DNA of 64,000 nt from JAJPKK01 sp963800215 (GTDB lineage Bacteria > Pseudomonadota > Alphaproteobacteria > Rhizobiales > Xanthobacteraceae): the NCBI GenBank assembly GCA_963800215.1, contig CAWCZY010000010.1, positions 327,347 through 391,346 of the forward strand, in the 5' to 3' direction. The notes beneath the pieces are model-generated. The model was not told the DNA's origin. It saw only the letters and a list, made by a program, of their open reading frames with translations, and did no database searches. The translations under genes and the position numbers were made by a program. Numbering within the stretch: the stretch's first letter is position 1; each line of letters begins with the position of its first letter. This document shows, in pieces, positions 23,975 to 32,876 of the stretch.

Positions 23975-24073
23975 GTTCGGGCCTCCTGGCGGTGAATTTC
24001 CCGAGGGCTTGCAGTCGCGGCGCGACAGGATGACGCGGCGCAGTTTCGAGGCGACCCATGACATCCCCCACCA

Positions 24074-26751
24074 TCACATCCCCCACCGCCGCACGAACCA
24101 GCTCTTCATCAACTGGGTCAGCACAGCGTAACAGCCGATGATGGCGACCACCGCCGGCCAGTAGAGCGGCGGCAACGGGACGAAGCCCAGCGAAGCGCCG
24201 ATCCACGTGACGGGCAAGGCGATCCCTATGACGGAGATGATGATCGACGTCGTGATGAGGGCCGGGCTTGCCAGGCTTTCGATGAACGGAATTTTGGCGG
24301 TGCGGATGATGTGGATGATCAGCGTCTGGGTCAGAAGGGATTCGACGAACCAGCCGGTCTGGAACAGCGCCGGATTGTCCCAGGCGCCGAACCCATAGAT
24401 CATGGTGAAATAGGTCACGTAGTCGAAGATCGAGCTGATCGGCCCGATGAACAGCATGAACTTCATGATGTTGCCGATGTCCCAGCGGCGCGGCACCAGC
24501 AGATAGTCCTCGTCGACGTTGTCGGTCGGGATGGCGGTCTGGGAGAAGTCGTAGAGCAGATTATTGGTCAGCACCTGGATCGGCGCCATCGGCAGGAACG
24601 GCAGGAAGATGCTGGCGCCGACCACGCTGAACATGTTGCCGAAATTCGAGCTCGCTCCCATCTTGATGTACTTGGTGATGTTGCCGAACACCTTGCGGCC
24701 TTCGATGACGCCGTCGCCGAGCACGGCGAGGTTCTTTTCCAGACAGGATGATGTCGGCGGATTCTTTGGCGATATCGACTGCGGTGTCGACGGAGATGCC
24801 GACATCGGCCGCCTTCAGTGCGGCGCCGTCATTGATGCCGTCGCCGAGGAAGCCGACCACGTGGCCGTTCCGCTGGCAGCGCCGAGATGAGCCTCGCCTT
24901 CTGCGCCGGCGAGATTTTTGCGAACACCGGATAGGTGTCGACCAATGCGGCGAGCGCGTCCTCGCTCGCGCCGTCGACCTCGGCGCCGAGAATGATGCGG
25001 TCGACATCGAGGCCGACCTCGTGGCAGATCTTGCGGGTGACGATATCGTTGTCGCCGGTGATGATCTTCACCCGCACCCCGGCGCGGCCGAGCGCCGCGA
25101 TGGCCGGCCCGCGCGCTTTCCTTGGGCGGATCGAGAAACGCGATATAGCCGAGCAGCGTCAGGTCGCATTCGTCGGCGACGCCGATAGACCTCCTTGGCG
25201 CCGCCGAGTTCCTTGTAGGCGACCGCAATGACGCGGAAGCCGTCGGCATTGAGCGCGGCGCTTTCGCGCTGCGCGGTCTCCAGATGCGCTGCGATCGAGG
25301 CCGCCGATCTCATCGCCGATTTCATAGCGGCTGCAGACCGCGAACACCTCCTCGATCGCGCCCTTGCAGATGAGGACGTGCCTGCCGTCCTCCCGGCCGA
25401 GCACGACGGAAAGGCGCCGGCGGACGAAATCGAACGGAATCTCGTCGATCTTGCGGTACTGGTGCTCCGCGTGAAGCTCCTTGCCGAGCTCGGCATGCTG
25501 CAGCACCGCGATATCGAGCAGATTTTTCAGGCCCGATTGATAATGGCTGTTGAGGTAGGCGTATTCGAGCACACGGTCGCAGTCCTCGCCGCGGATGTCG
25601 AGATGCCGTTTCAGGATGATCCGGTCCTGGGTCAGCGTGCCGGTCTTGTCGGTGCACAGCACATCCATGGCGCCGAAGTTCTGGATCGCGTTCAGCCGCT
25701 TGACGATCACCTGTTTGCTGCGACATGGCGATGGCGCCCTTGGCGAGGTTCGCGGTCACGATCATCGGCAGCATTTCCGGCGTCAGGCCGACCGCGACGG
25801 CGAGCGCGAACAGCAGCGCCTCGAGCCAGTCGCCCTTGGTAAGGCCGTTGATCAGGAACACCGACGGCACCATCACCAGGATGAAGCGGATCATCAGCCA
25901 GGTGAAGCGGTCGATGCCCTTCTCGAAGCTGGTCTGCACGCGCTGCCCGGCGACTGGTATCGGCGAGCTGGCCGAAATATGGCCTTGCGCCGGTCTGAAC
26001 GATCACCCCGGTGCCGTAGCCGCTGACCACGTTGCTGCCCATGAAGCAGACATTGGGCAGATCGAACGCGTTCGTGGCAGACAGCGTGGCGGCGGATGCG
26101 GACTTTTTCGATCGGCATCGCCTCGCCGGTGAGGGTCGACTGATTGATGAACAGGTCTTTCGCGGAGAGCAGGCGCAGGTCGGCCGGGATCATGTCGCCC
26201 GCCGACAGAGCGACGACATCGCCGGGCACGATCTCTTCCATCGGTATCTCGACGAAGCCCTCGACCTTGGAGGGTCGCGGCGCGCCGCCGCGGCGCTTCA
26301 CGCTCGCGGTGGTCTTGACCAAAGCGCGCAGCTTGGCGGCGGCCTGATTGGAGCGATGCTCCTGGACGAAGGCGGTCGCGATCGAAAGCACCACCATGGT
26401 GGCGATGATCGCCGCCGCACGGACGTCGCCGAGAAAGTAGGACACCACCGACAGCGTGAGCAGCAACCCGTTGAGCGGGTTGTTGGTGCGATCGATGAGC
26501 TCATGGAGGATTCCGGTCCGGCGTTCCCGCGCGACCTGGTTGGCCCCGAAACGCCGCAGCCGCCGGCCCGCTTCCGCCTCCTCCATGCCGGCATCGGTCG
26601 CATCGAGACGGCGCAATGCCTCCGCCGGATCGCATCGGGCGACGGCCAGAAACGCGGCGGATATGGCAATCTCCCGGTGGAGGTGCGGCGTCGCTGCCGC
26701 CACGCCTCGGACCGCAAGCGCCCCATTCCTGGTCAATTCGCTGGGACGCAT
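24074..26751 (-). CDS. mgtA: Magnesium-translocating P-type ATPase MgtA-like (many frameshifts)
   Basis: P3B-type ATPase for Mg2+ uptake across the inner membrane. Going 5' to 3' the pieces read MRPSELTRNGALAVRGVAA, FLGDVRAAAIIATMVVLSIA, the actuator-domain INQSTLTGEAMPIEKV, and the Mg-ATPase signature VGLTPEMLPMIVTANLAKGA. The phosphorylation site CTDKTGTLTQDRI, IITGDNDIVTRKI and the hinge GFLGDGINDGAALKAAD follow. The last membrane helices end MKSWFVRRWGM. At least eight single-base shifts occur (for example near 25960, 25720, 25300, 25180, 25080, 24880 and 24740). All catalytic blocks are present, so sequence error is likelier than decay. The start at 26751 lies 53 bases after hemN. The SD is weak. 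Confidence 0.88.
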
Positions 26752-26803
26752 CTTTCCCGGCACGTCATTGCGGGACGCACCGTCTCCGCGCGGCTGATCC
26801 GCA

Positions 26804-28131
26804 TCACACCGCGACGGAGTGCCGCTTGTGATGTTGCGGCAGATAGGCGTCGAAGGCCGCGGCGACAAGGCGAACGAACGGACGCCCTTTTTCCGTCACC
26901 ACGACCTGGCGGCCATGACGGCTCACGATCCCGGACCCGGCGAGGGTGTCGACGGCGTCCAGTTCCGCCGGGAATTCCGTCGCGCCGGCCTCGGCGTCGA
27001 GATCGACGGAGAAATCGCACATCAGCCGCTCGATCATCGCTGCGCGCGGCGAGATCGTCGCGCGTGAAGGCGGCGCCCTTGGCCATGGCAAACGTCCGGC
27101 CTCGATCGCGCGGCGCCATGTGCCGACGTCGGCGGCGTTCTGGACATAGCCTTGCGGCAGGCGGCCAATGGACGAGGCGCCGAAGGCGAGCAGCGCGTCG
27201 GCCTGGTCCACGGTATAGCCCTGGAAATTGCGCCGCAGGCTTCCGGCGCGCAAGGCGAGGGCCATCGGGTCGTCGGGCAAAGCGAAATGATCGAGGCCGA
27301 TCGGCGACATAGCCTCACTCGTGCCAGCGTCTCCGGCCGTCGCGGCCTGCCGCAGCCGCTCGGCGGCGCCCGGCAGGGCCGCCGCGTCGATCAGCTGCTG
27401 CCTCTTGAACCAGGGCGCATGGGCGTAGCCGAACAGGGCCAGACGGCTCGGGGCGAGCGACGCCGCGAGTTCGGCGGTGTTGACCACGTCGTCCTCGGTC
27501 TGGAAGGGCAGGCCGTACATCAGGTCGAGATTGATGGCGGCGGAAGCCGGCGACGCGCAGCAGGCCGACGGCGCGCTCGACCAGCTCGAACGGCTGGATG
27601 CGGCCGATGGCCTCCTGCACATGCGGGCGAAAAATCCTGCACGCCGAGACTGGCGCGCGTGAAGCCGGTGCCGGCAAGCGCGCGCGCGAGAGCGCCGTCA
27701 CGCGGCGCGGATCGAGCTCGATGGCATGCTCGGCGATTGGCGAGAAATCGAATGTCCGCTCGAGCCGATCAACGAGGTCAATGATGACTTCGGCGCCGAG
27801 AATCGACGGCGTGCCGCCACCCCAATGCAAATGAACGGCCGGCCTGCCGCCGAGCACGGCTCCGACCAGCTCGATTTCGTGCCGGAGATGGTCGGCATAG
27901 GCCACCGCCGGCGCCCGCTGCCTCACCGCCTTGGTGGTGCAGCCGCAATAGAGGCAGAGTTCGCTGCAGTATGGAACATGCACATAAAGCGACAGCTTTG
28001 TCTCATCCGGCAGCGCTTTGAGCCACTCGGCGTAGGTGTTCGATCCCACCGCCGCGGAGAAATGCGGCGCGGTGGGATAGCGAGGTGTAGCGTGGCACCG
28101 CGCGTTCGGCCAAGGTCAGCGTCGTGCTCAT
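26804..28131 (-). CDS. hemN: Oxygen-independent coproporphyrinogen III oxidase HemN (frame-shifted)
   Basis: Radical-SAM enzyme that decarboxylates coproporphyrinogen III without oxygen, in anaerobic or microaerobic haem synthesis. The iron-sulfur motif CX3CX2CXC is visible in YCSELCLYCGCTTKAVR, followed by LHWGGGTPSIL. The C-terminal HemN domain has RLPQGYVQNAADVGTWRRAI. The ATG at 28131 begins MSTTLTLAERAVPRYTS. A slip near 28080 converts the expected YPTAPHFSAAVGSNTYAEWL, and others lie near 27560-27680 and 27300. A perfect FNR/FixK box lies 36 bases upstream, which predicts low-oxygen induction. Length after repair is about 443 residues. Confidence 0.92.
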
Positions 28132-28166
28132 GAATGTAAAGCTGGGCCGAACCGGCAGGCCCGGCG

Positions 28167-28180
28167 TTGATCGAAATCAA
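28167..28180 (-). promoter_or_regulatory. FNR/FixK-type binding site upstream of hemN
   Basis: TTGATCGAAATCAA matches the FNR/FixK consensus TTGAT-N4-ATCAA at every fixed base. It ends 36 bases before the hemN start codon. FixK2 control of hemN is known in Bradyrhizobium. The site implies induction under low oxygen. Confidence 0.85.
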
Positions 28181-28199
28181 AGCCGGGCCGCCGCAAGCA

Positions 28200-28450
28200 T
28201 CATTGCGGCTTCTGGAACTTGAGCACGAACTCATCGGCCGGCTTGGTCGGCGGTTAGTCATGAAATCGCGGGTGTCCTCGGGATGATGCCAGAAATCGCC
28301 CTGGCCCACGAGCTTGAACCCGGCAGCCTCGACCTCGCTGCGCAAAGCGCTTTCCTCGATGCGGTGGAGCGAGCGCCCCACCGTGGTGCCGCGCCGGCGG
28401 CGGCGGAATGGTCGGCAATCACCAGAATTCCGCCCGGCTCGTCCAAACAT
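28200..28450 (-). pseudogene. C-terminal remnant of a class I SAM methyltransferase
   Basis: About 80 residues of a methyltransferase C-terminus: EPGGILVIADHSAA, then RSLHRIEESALRSEVEAAGF, GDFWHHPEDTRDF, and the end PPTKPADEFVLKFQKPQ before TGA at 28200-28202. Two frame slips fall inside it (near 28390 and 28255). The N-terminal half with the SAM-binding motif I is absent. Upstream of about 28450 the sequence no longer resembles the family. This is therefore a truncated gene, perhaps cut by the rearrangement that brought the nearby transposase. Confidence 0.6.
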
Positions 28451-28840
28451 TCTTTCCTCCCGGGCATTGTCGGGACCGCTTGGCACGCAATCCGGCCCGA
28501 GATTACAACGTCGTTCATGACGCCGTTGCGGCAAATCAAGCCGCCGTTCCGGTCTGTTCCCCGTGAACAAATCGAGGCATGGACCGACCGGCGGCGCGCA
28601 ATCCTTCACGGCGGGTTAATCGAAGACCGCGGCCGGGGCGTCGACATCGGATCCGCGTTGAGATGCTCGCGACCGATCGAAAACGGGGATGACGTGCGAG
28701 GCGGGCGCACACTTGCCGCATACGCAGATCGCCTGAGCCATGTCTATGAGCCACTTGCAAAATTGCAGTAGCGCGCTGAATTTCCGGCTTTGAAGGGGGA
28801 TTTTCGAGGCGTCCGCGCGCGAGTTCGGTAGGGTGTTTCC
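28451..28840. other. Region without a supported gene
   Basis: About 390 bases between the methyltransferase remnant and the transposase gene. A minus-strand frame encodes a 41-residue peptide MAQAICVCGKCAPASHVIPV (near 28741), with two Cys motifs but no support. The left end of the transposable element must lie here. I could not define its terminal repeat. Confidence 0.35.
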
Positions 28841-30010
28841 GTGACAACTCACCAAGCCGAATCGGACGCGAACATGCCTCTGTTGAGCTGTCTATCAAGA
28901 ACGTGGGCGCACATTCAAGGCAATCTTTTCCCCTGGCTGACGGAGGAGCTCGGGCCGCTCACCGAGACGCACAAGCAAGTGGTGACGGCGCTTGAGGTTG
29001 CTGGCGTCGAGGCGTTTGTGCAGGTCTGGCCCGGACTGCCGGGTCGACCGCCGTGCGACCGGGCCGCGCTCGCGCGTGCCTTTGTGGCCAAGGCGGTGAT
29101 CGGGCTGCCGACGACCTCGATGTTGATCGAACGGCTTAAGGTGGACAAGCAATTGCGCCGGCTGTGCGGCTGGGAACGGCGCGGAGAGCTTTCCAGCGAA
29201 GCAACCTTTTCGCGCGCTTTCGCGGAGTTTGCGCGGAGCGAGTTGCCGAGCCGCGTGCACGAGGCGCTGATCAAGCGAACCCATGAGGATCGCCTGGTCG
29301 GCCACATCTCGCGCGATGCGACCGCAATCGAGGCCCGCGAAAAACCCGTGAAGACAGTGGCGCCCGAACCGCCGAAGCGCAACCGCGGCCGGCCCAGAAA
29401 GGGCGAGGTGGTCGAAAAGAAGGAGCCTCGGCGGCTCGAGCGCCAAGCTGACATGAGCCTCGCCGAGATGCTGTCGGACCTGCCGACGCACTGCGCGGTC
29501 GGAACCAAGCGCAACGCCAAGGGCCATACGACAAGCTGGATCGGTTACAAACTGCATCTCGATGTGGCCGATGGGGATATCCCGATCAGCGCCGTGCTGA
29601 CCTCCGCTTCGTTGCATGACAGCCAAGCCGCGATCCCGCTGGCAACGATGACAGCCTCCCGTGTGATCAACCTCTACGATCTGATGGACAGCGCCTATGA
29701 TGCGCCCGAGATCAAGGCCAAGAGCCTCGCCCTCGGTCACGTGCCGATCATCGACCCGCATCCCCGCAATGTGCCGGGTGGCAAGGAAGCGCTTGCGGCC
29801 GAGGCGCGGGGCCGGCGCAAGGCCGGCTACGCGCTTGCCGAAGACGTGCGCTACAACGAGCGCAGCGCCGCCGAGCGGGTTAATGGCGGCCTCAAGGATG
29901 ATTTCGGCGGGCGCTATGTGCGGGTGCGCGGCCACGCAAAAGTATTCTGCCATCTGATGTTCGGCGTCCTCGCACTGACCATCGATCAACTGATGCGGTT
30001 GATCACGTAA
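28841..30010 (+). CDS. Transposase, IS5/IS1182-like DDE type, intact
   Basis: A 389-residue intact DDE transposase. An N-terminal DUF772/InsH-like domain (GRPPCDRAALARAFVAKAV and GWERRGELSSEATFSRAFAE) precedes the catalytic RNase-H-like domain with HISRDATAIEAREKP (first Asp). It continues WIGYKLHLDVADGDIPISAV and ends KVFCHLMFGVLALTIDQLMR. The catalytic Glu region is NERSAAERVNGGLKDDFGGR. The start is a GTG at 28841; an ATG at 28874 is the alternative. Unlike the two other transposases in this window, the frame is unbroken. Terminal inverted repeats and target duplication were not found by eye. Confidence 0.85.
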   Translation: MTTHQAESDANMPLLSCLSRTWAHIQGNLFPWLTEELGPLTETHKQVVTALEVAGVEAFVQVWPGLPGRPPCDRAALARAFVAKAVIGLPTTSMLIERLKVDKQLRRLCGWERRGELSSEATFSRAFAEFARSELPSRVHEALIKRTHEDRLVGHISRDATAIEAREKPVKTVAPEPPKRNRGRPRKGEVVEKKEPRRLERQADMSLAEMLSDLPTHCAVGTKRNAKGHTTSWIGYKLHLDVADGDIPISAVLTSASLHDSQAAIPLATMTASRVINLYDLMDSAYDAPEIKAKSLALGHVPIIDPHPRNVPGGKEALAAEARGRRKAGYALAEDVRYNERSAAERVNGGLKDDFGGRYVRVRGHAKVFCHLMFGVLALTIDQLMRLIT

Positions 30011-30194
30011 TTCCTGACCCGGCTGGTACAGCTGCGACGATCAAATCCCACACCGGCTGAAACACTGGAGGTGTGAGTCCAAATTCGCGGAAAAATTGCC
30101 GCCACGCCAAAATCAAACATGCCGAGTCCTGTTCACCTCATCCAATGTCTCCAACACGCGGCGCCCAACAGTTTTGCAAGAGGCTCCTGTCGCC

Positions 30195-30500
30195 CTATTT
30201 ACTCAGCCCCAGCACTTTTTCGGCCGCCTCCATGACCGGCGTCTTCAAATTGAGCTGGCAGTAGTCCATCACTTGCTTTGCGTGCTCCCTGAATTGCTGG
30301 GTGTCGAGCACGGTATTGTTCCGCTTGCTGTTGAAGTACCCGCTCAGCCACATCGCGATGTCGTGCGGGTCGGCAACCGTAAAGAGCACGTATTGCTCGC
30401 AGGTGATCTTCGCGACATCGACCGTCACCTGCGCCCGCGCCGGCACGATTGCGAAGGTCATGAACGGCAGCACCGAGCAAACCCGAATGAATTTGTTCAT
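30195..30500 (-). CDS. HdeA/HdeB-family periplasmic acid-stress chaperone
   Basis: A 101-residue protein with a signal peptide (MNKFIRVCSVLPFMTFAIVP, cleavage after ARA) and a small mature domain. The domain has two cysteines (ITCEQY and MDYCQLN) that can form the disulfide of HdeA. The conserved body reads DIAMWLSGYFNSKRNNTVLD. Members unfold at low pH and keep periplasmic proteins from aggregating. The ATG at 30500 has a GGGAG site upstream. It is divergent from ku across about 400 bases. Confidence 0.85.
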   Translation of the reverse strand: MNKFIRVCSVLPFMTFAIVPARAQVTVDVAKITCEQYVLFTVADPHDIAMWLSGYFNSKRNNTVLDTQQFREHAKQVMDYCQLNLKTPVMEAAEKVLGLSK

Positions 30501-30903
30501 TACGCAACTCCCATTGTCCAACGGCGCCGGACAATCAATTCCAATTGCGACGACAGCATCGGCGGCGCGATTCGCTAGGCCCTGCTGCCCGCTCCGAGAC
30601 CAATACACCACCACCCCGCGCACCCGGAAGGGGGACGCGAACGGCTATCCGATCTGCAGCGTTCACGATCGGAGCGCGAAGCTGGAGATCCGCATCTCGG
30701 GAAGGAGACCGCGGGGACCGCGACCGCCAGGCCGCGTTTGCCGAATGGTAAGCTTGAGGCGCTACTCTGGCGTGTCGACCGCGCATATGTCGAACCGGCA
30801 TATCGACCGCGGGTCGGCGGATGGTTATGATTGTATTATCAGAGCCTGCCGCGCGCGATCAAAACCAGAACGCTTGGCGCGCGCATGTCGTGTAGGAGTA
30901 TTC
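30501..30903. other. Intergenic region between hdeA-like gene and ku
   Basis: About 400 bases holding the promoters of two divergent genes. I see no further gene, RNA or strong regulatory palindrome. Confidence 0.4.
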
Positions 30904-31758
30904 ATGGCGCCGCGCGCGTATTGGAAGGGCTACCTCAAGCTCTCCCTCGTCTCCTGTCCCATCGCGCTCTATCCGGCCTCGTCGAGCTCGGAGCGGGTGT
31001 CGTTCAACCGTATCAACAAGAAGACCGGCAACCGCATCAAGCAGCAGAACGTCGATGCCGAAACCGGCGATCTCGTCGACAAGGAGGACATCGGCCGCGG
31101 CTACGAGGTCGCCAAGGGCCAATACATGCTGGTCGAGGACGAAGAGCTGGAAAAAATCCAGATCGAAAGCAACCACACCATCGAAGTCGACAGCTTCGTG
31201 CCGCGCCCCGAGATCGACGACCGCTACCTGGACAGCCCCTACTACATCGCCCCGACCGACCAGGTCGGGCAGGAGGCCTTTGCGGTCATCCGCGATGCCA
31301 TCCGCGACAAGGGGATGGTCGGGCTCGGGCGCGTCGTCATGGCCCGCCGCGAACGGGTGATGATGCTGGAGGCCTTCGACAAGGGCCTGCTGGCGACGGC
31401 GCTGCGCTACGCCTATGAGGTTCGCGACCAGGCCGCCTATTTCGACGACATTCCGGATCTCAAGCTGCCGGCCGAAATGAGCCAGCTTGCCGGCCACATC
31501 ATCGATACCAAGGCGGGCCACTTCGATCCCAAGAAGTTCGAGGATCACTACGAGAATGCGCTCGTCGAGCTGCTCCGCAAGAAGCAGGCCGGGCGCGCGC
31601 TCGAGCCGGTGAAGGAAGAAGATCACGCGCCCCAGCGCGTCATCAACCTGATGGATGCGCTGCGCGCCAGCATCGGCACCGAGACCAAGAAGAAGCCGGC
31701 CGCGGCCAGCACCAAGGTTCGCGCCGGCGCCGCCGGCAAGAGGAAGACCGGACGCTGA
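30904..31758 (+). CDS. ku: Bacterial Ku protein (NHEJ)
   Basis: Homodimeric Ku that binds DNA ends and recruits ligase LigD in non-homologous end joining. The ATG at 30904 opens MAPRAYWKGYLKLSLVSCPI, the typical bacterial Ku start. The central beta-barrel ring has SFNRINKKTGNRIKQQ and YIAPTDQVGQEAFAVIRDAI, and RRERVMMLEAFDKGLLATAL is conserved. A Lys/Ala-rich tail (ETKKKPAAASTKVRAGAAGK) fits the DNA-binding C-termini of other Ku proteins. The frame is intact (284 residues). It heads a three-gene group with the BRCT/TPR gene and ligD. Confidence 0.95.
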   Translation: MAPRAYWKGYLKLSLVSCPIALYPASSSSERVSFNRINKKTGNRIKQQNVDAETGDLVDKEDIGRGYEVAKGQYMLVEDEELEKIQIESNHTIEVDSFVPRPEIDDRYLDSPYYIAPTDQVGQEAFAVIRDAIRDKGMVGLGRVVMARRERVMMLEAFDKGLLATALRYAYEVRDQAAYFDDIPDLKLPAEMSQLAGHIIDTKAGHFDPKKFEDHYENALVELLRKKQAGRALEPVKEEDHAPQRVINLMDALRASIGTETKKKPAAASTKVRAGAAGKRKTGR

Positions 31759-31782
31759 CGCCCGCCCAACCCGAGCCGCGCC

Positions 31783-32870
31783 ATGCTCGAAGGCACCGTC
31801 GCCTTCACGGGCCGGCTCGCCTCGATGAAACGGGCGGACGCCTTCGCGCTGGTGCGAAAGCATGGCGGCAAGCCACGCGAGGGCGTCACCCGCAAGACCG
31901 ACGTGCTCGTGGTCGGCGAGCTCGGCTGGCCGCTGCTCGACGACGGTCGCCCCTCCAACAGCCTCGCCCAGGCGAAGTCCCACGGCATTGCGGTCGCCAG
32001 CGAGCGGCAGTTCCTGGAATGGCTGGGACAGAGCATTCCCGACGCGCAGGCGAAGACCTACTCCGCCGCCCAGCTCGGCGTCCCTGAGCAAGCTGCCGCC
32101 GCAAGTCGTCGACCAACTCGCCATGTTCGGCCTGATCGAGGCGCGCGGCGGCCTGTACGGTTTCCGCGACCTCGCGGCGGCGCGCCAGGTCGCCGGTCTG
32201 CTCGCCGCCGGCACCGCCCTGTCGACGATCACCCGCAGCCTCAGCGAGATCCGGAAATGGCTGCCGGATGCGCGCCTGTCGAACCTGAAGCTGTTTCCGG
32301 AATCCTCCGACCGGCTGCTGGTCGAGCAGGTGCGGGGCGCACCGACAAGACCGGCCAGTTCGTTCTCGACGTCGAGAACGCCGGCCGACGATATCGAGGC
32401 CGTTTTCCAGGACGCTCAGGCGGCCGAGGAGGCAGGCGACCTCGCCACCGCCGAGCGCCTCTATCAGCGCAGGCATGAAGATGGACCCCGCCGATCCGGC
32501 GGCGCCGTACAATCTCGGCAACGTGCTGCGCGCGGGCGGGCGCACCTGGAGGCGGAGGCCGCCTACCGGGCGGCCGTCAAGGCCGACGCCGGCTTTGCGC
32601 CCGCCTGGTACAACCTCGCCGACATGCTGGACGACCAGCGCCGCACCAAGGAGGCGATCGACTGCCTCAAGCGCGCGCTCGATGCCGATCCCGACTACCT
32701 CGACGCCATGTTCAACATGGGACTGTTTCTCCAGCGGCTGGAGCGCCACGCCGAGGCGGCGCTGTGGTGGCGGCGCTATCTCGCGGTCGATGGCAAGCTC
32801 TCCCTGGGCCGCCCGCGCCAAGCGCGCCCTGAAATACTGCGAAATCCAGATCCAGGGAACGGTTTCCTGA
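31783..32870 (+). CDS. BRCT / MerR-like / TPR fusion protein in the NHEJ locus (frame-shifted)
   Basis: The ATG at 31783, 24 bases after ku, starts MLEGTVAFTGRLASMKRADA, a BRCT domain (residues about 1-85; VTRKTDVLVVGELGWPLLDD). After a slip near 32080 a MerR-like winged-helix segment follows (LAMFGLIEARGGLYGFRDL, then AARQVAGLLAAGTALSTI). Further slips near 32340, 32385, 32470 and 32540 lead through TPR repeats (PYNLGNVLRAGGR, AWYNLADMLDDQRRTKEAID, MFNMGLFLQRLERHAEAALW). It ends ALKYCEIQIQGTVS at 32870. Six bases separate it from ligD. BRCT domains bind phosphoproteins or repair partners, so a scaffold or regulator of end joining is a reasonable inference. No enzyme motif is visible. Confidence 0.75.
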
Positions 32871-32876
32871 GCCGCC

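Noticed and set aside
30301..30903. N-terminal extension of Ku
   Set aside because: The upstream frame is open, but Ku proteins start at MAPRAYWKG and the extension overlaps the divergent hdeA-like gene.
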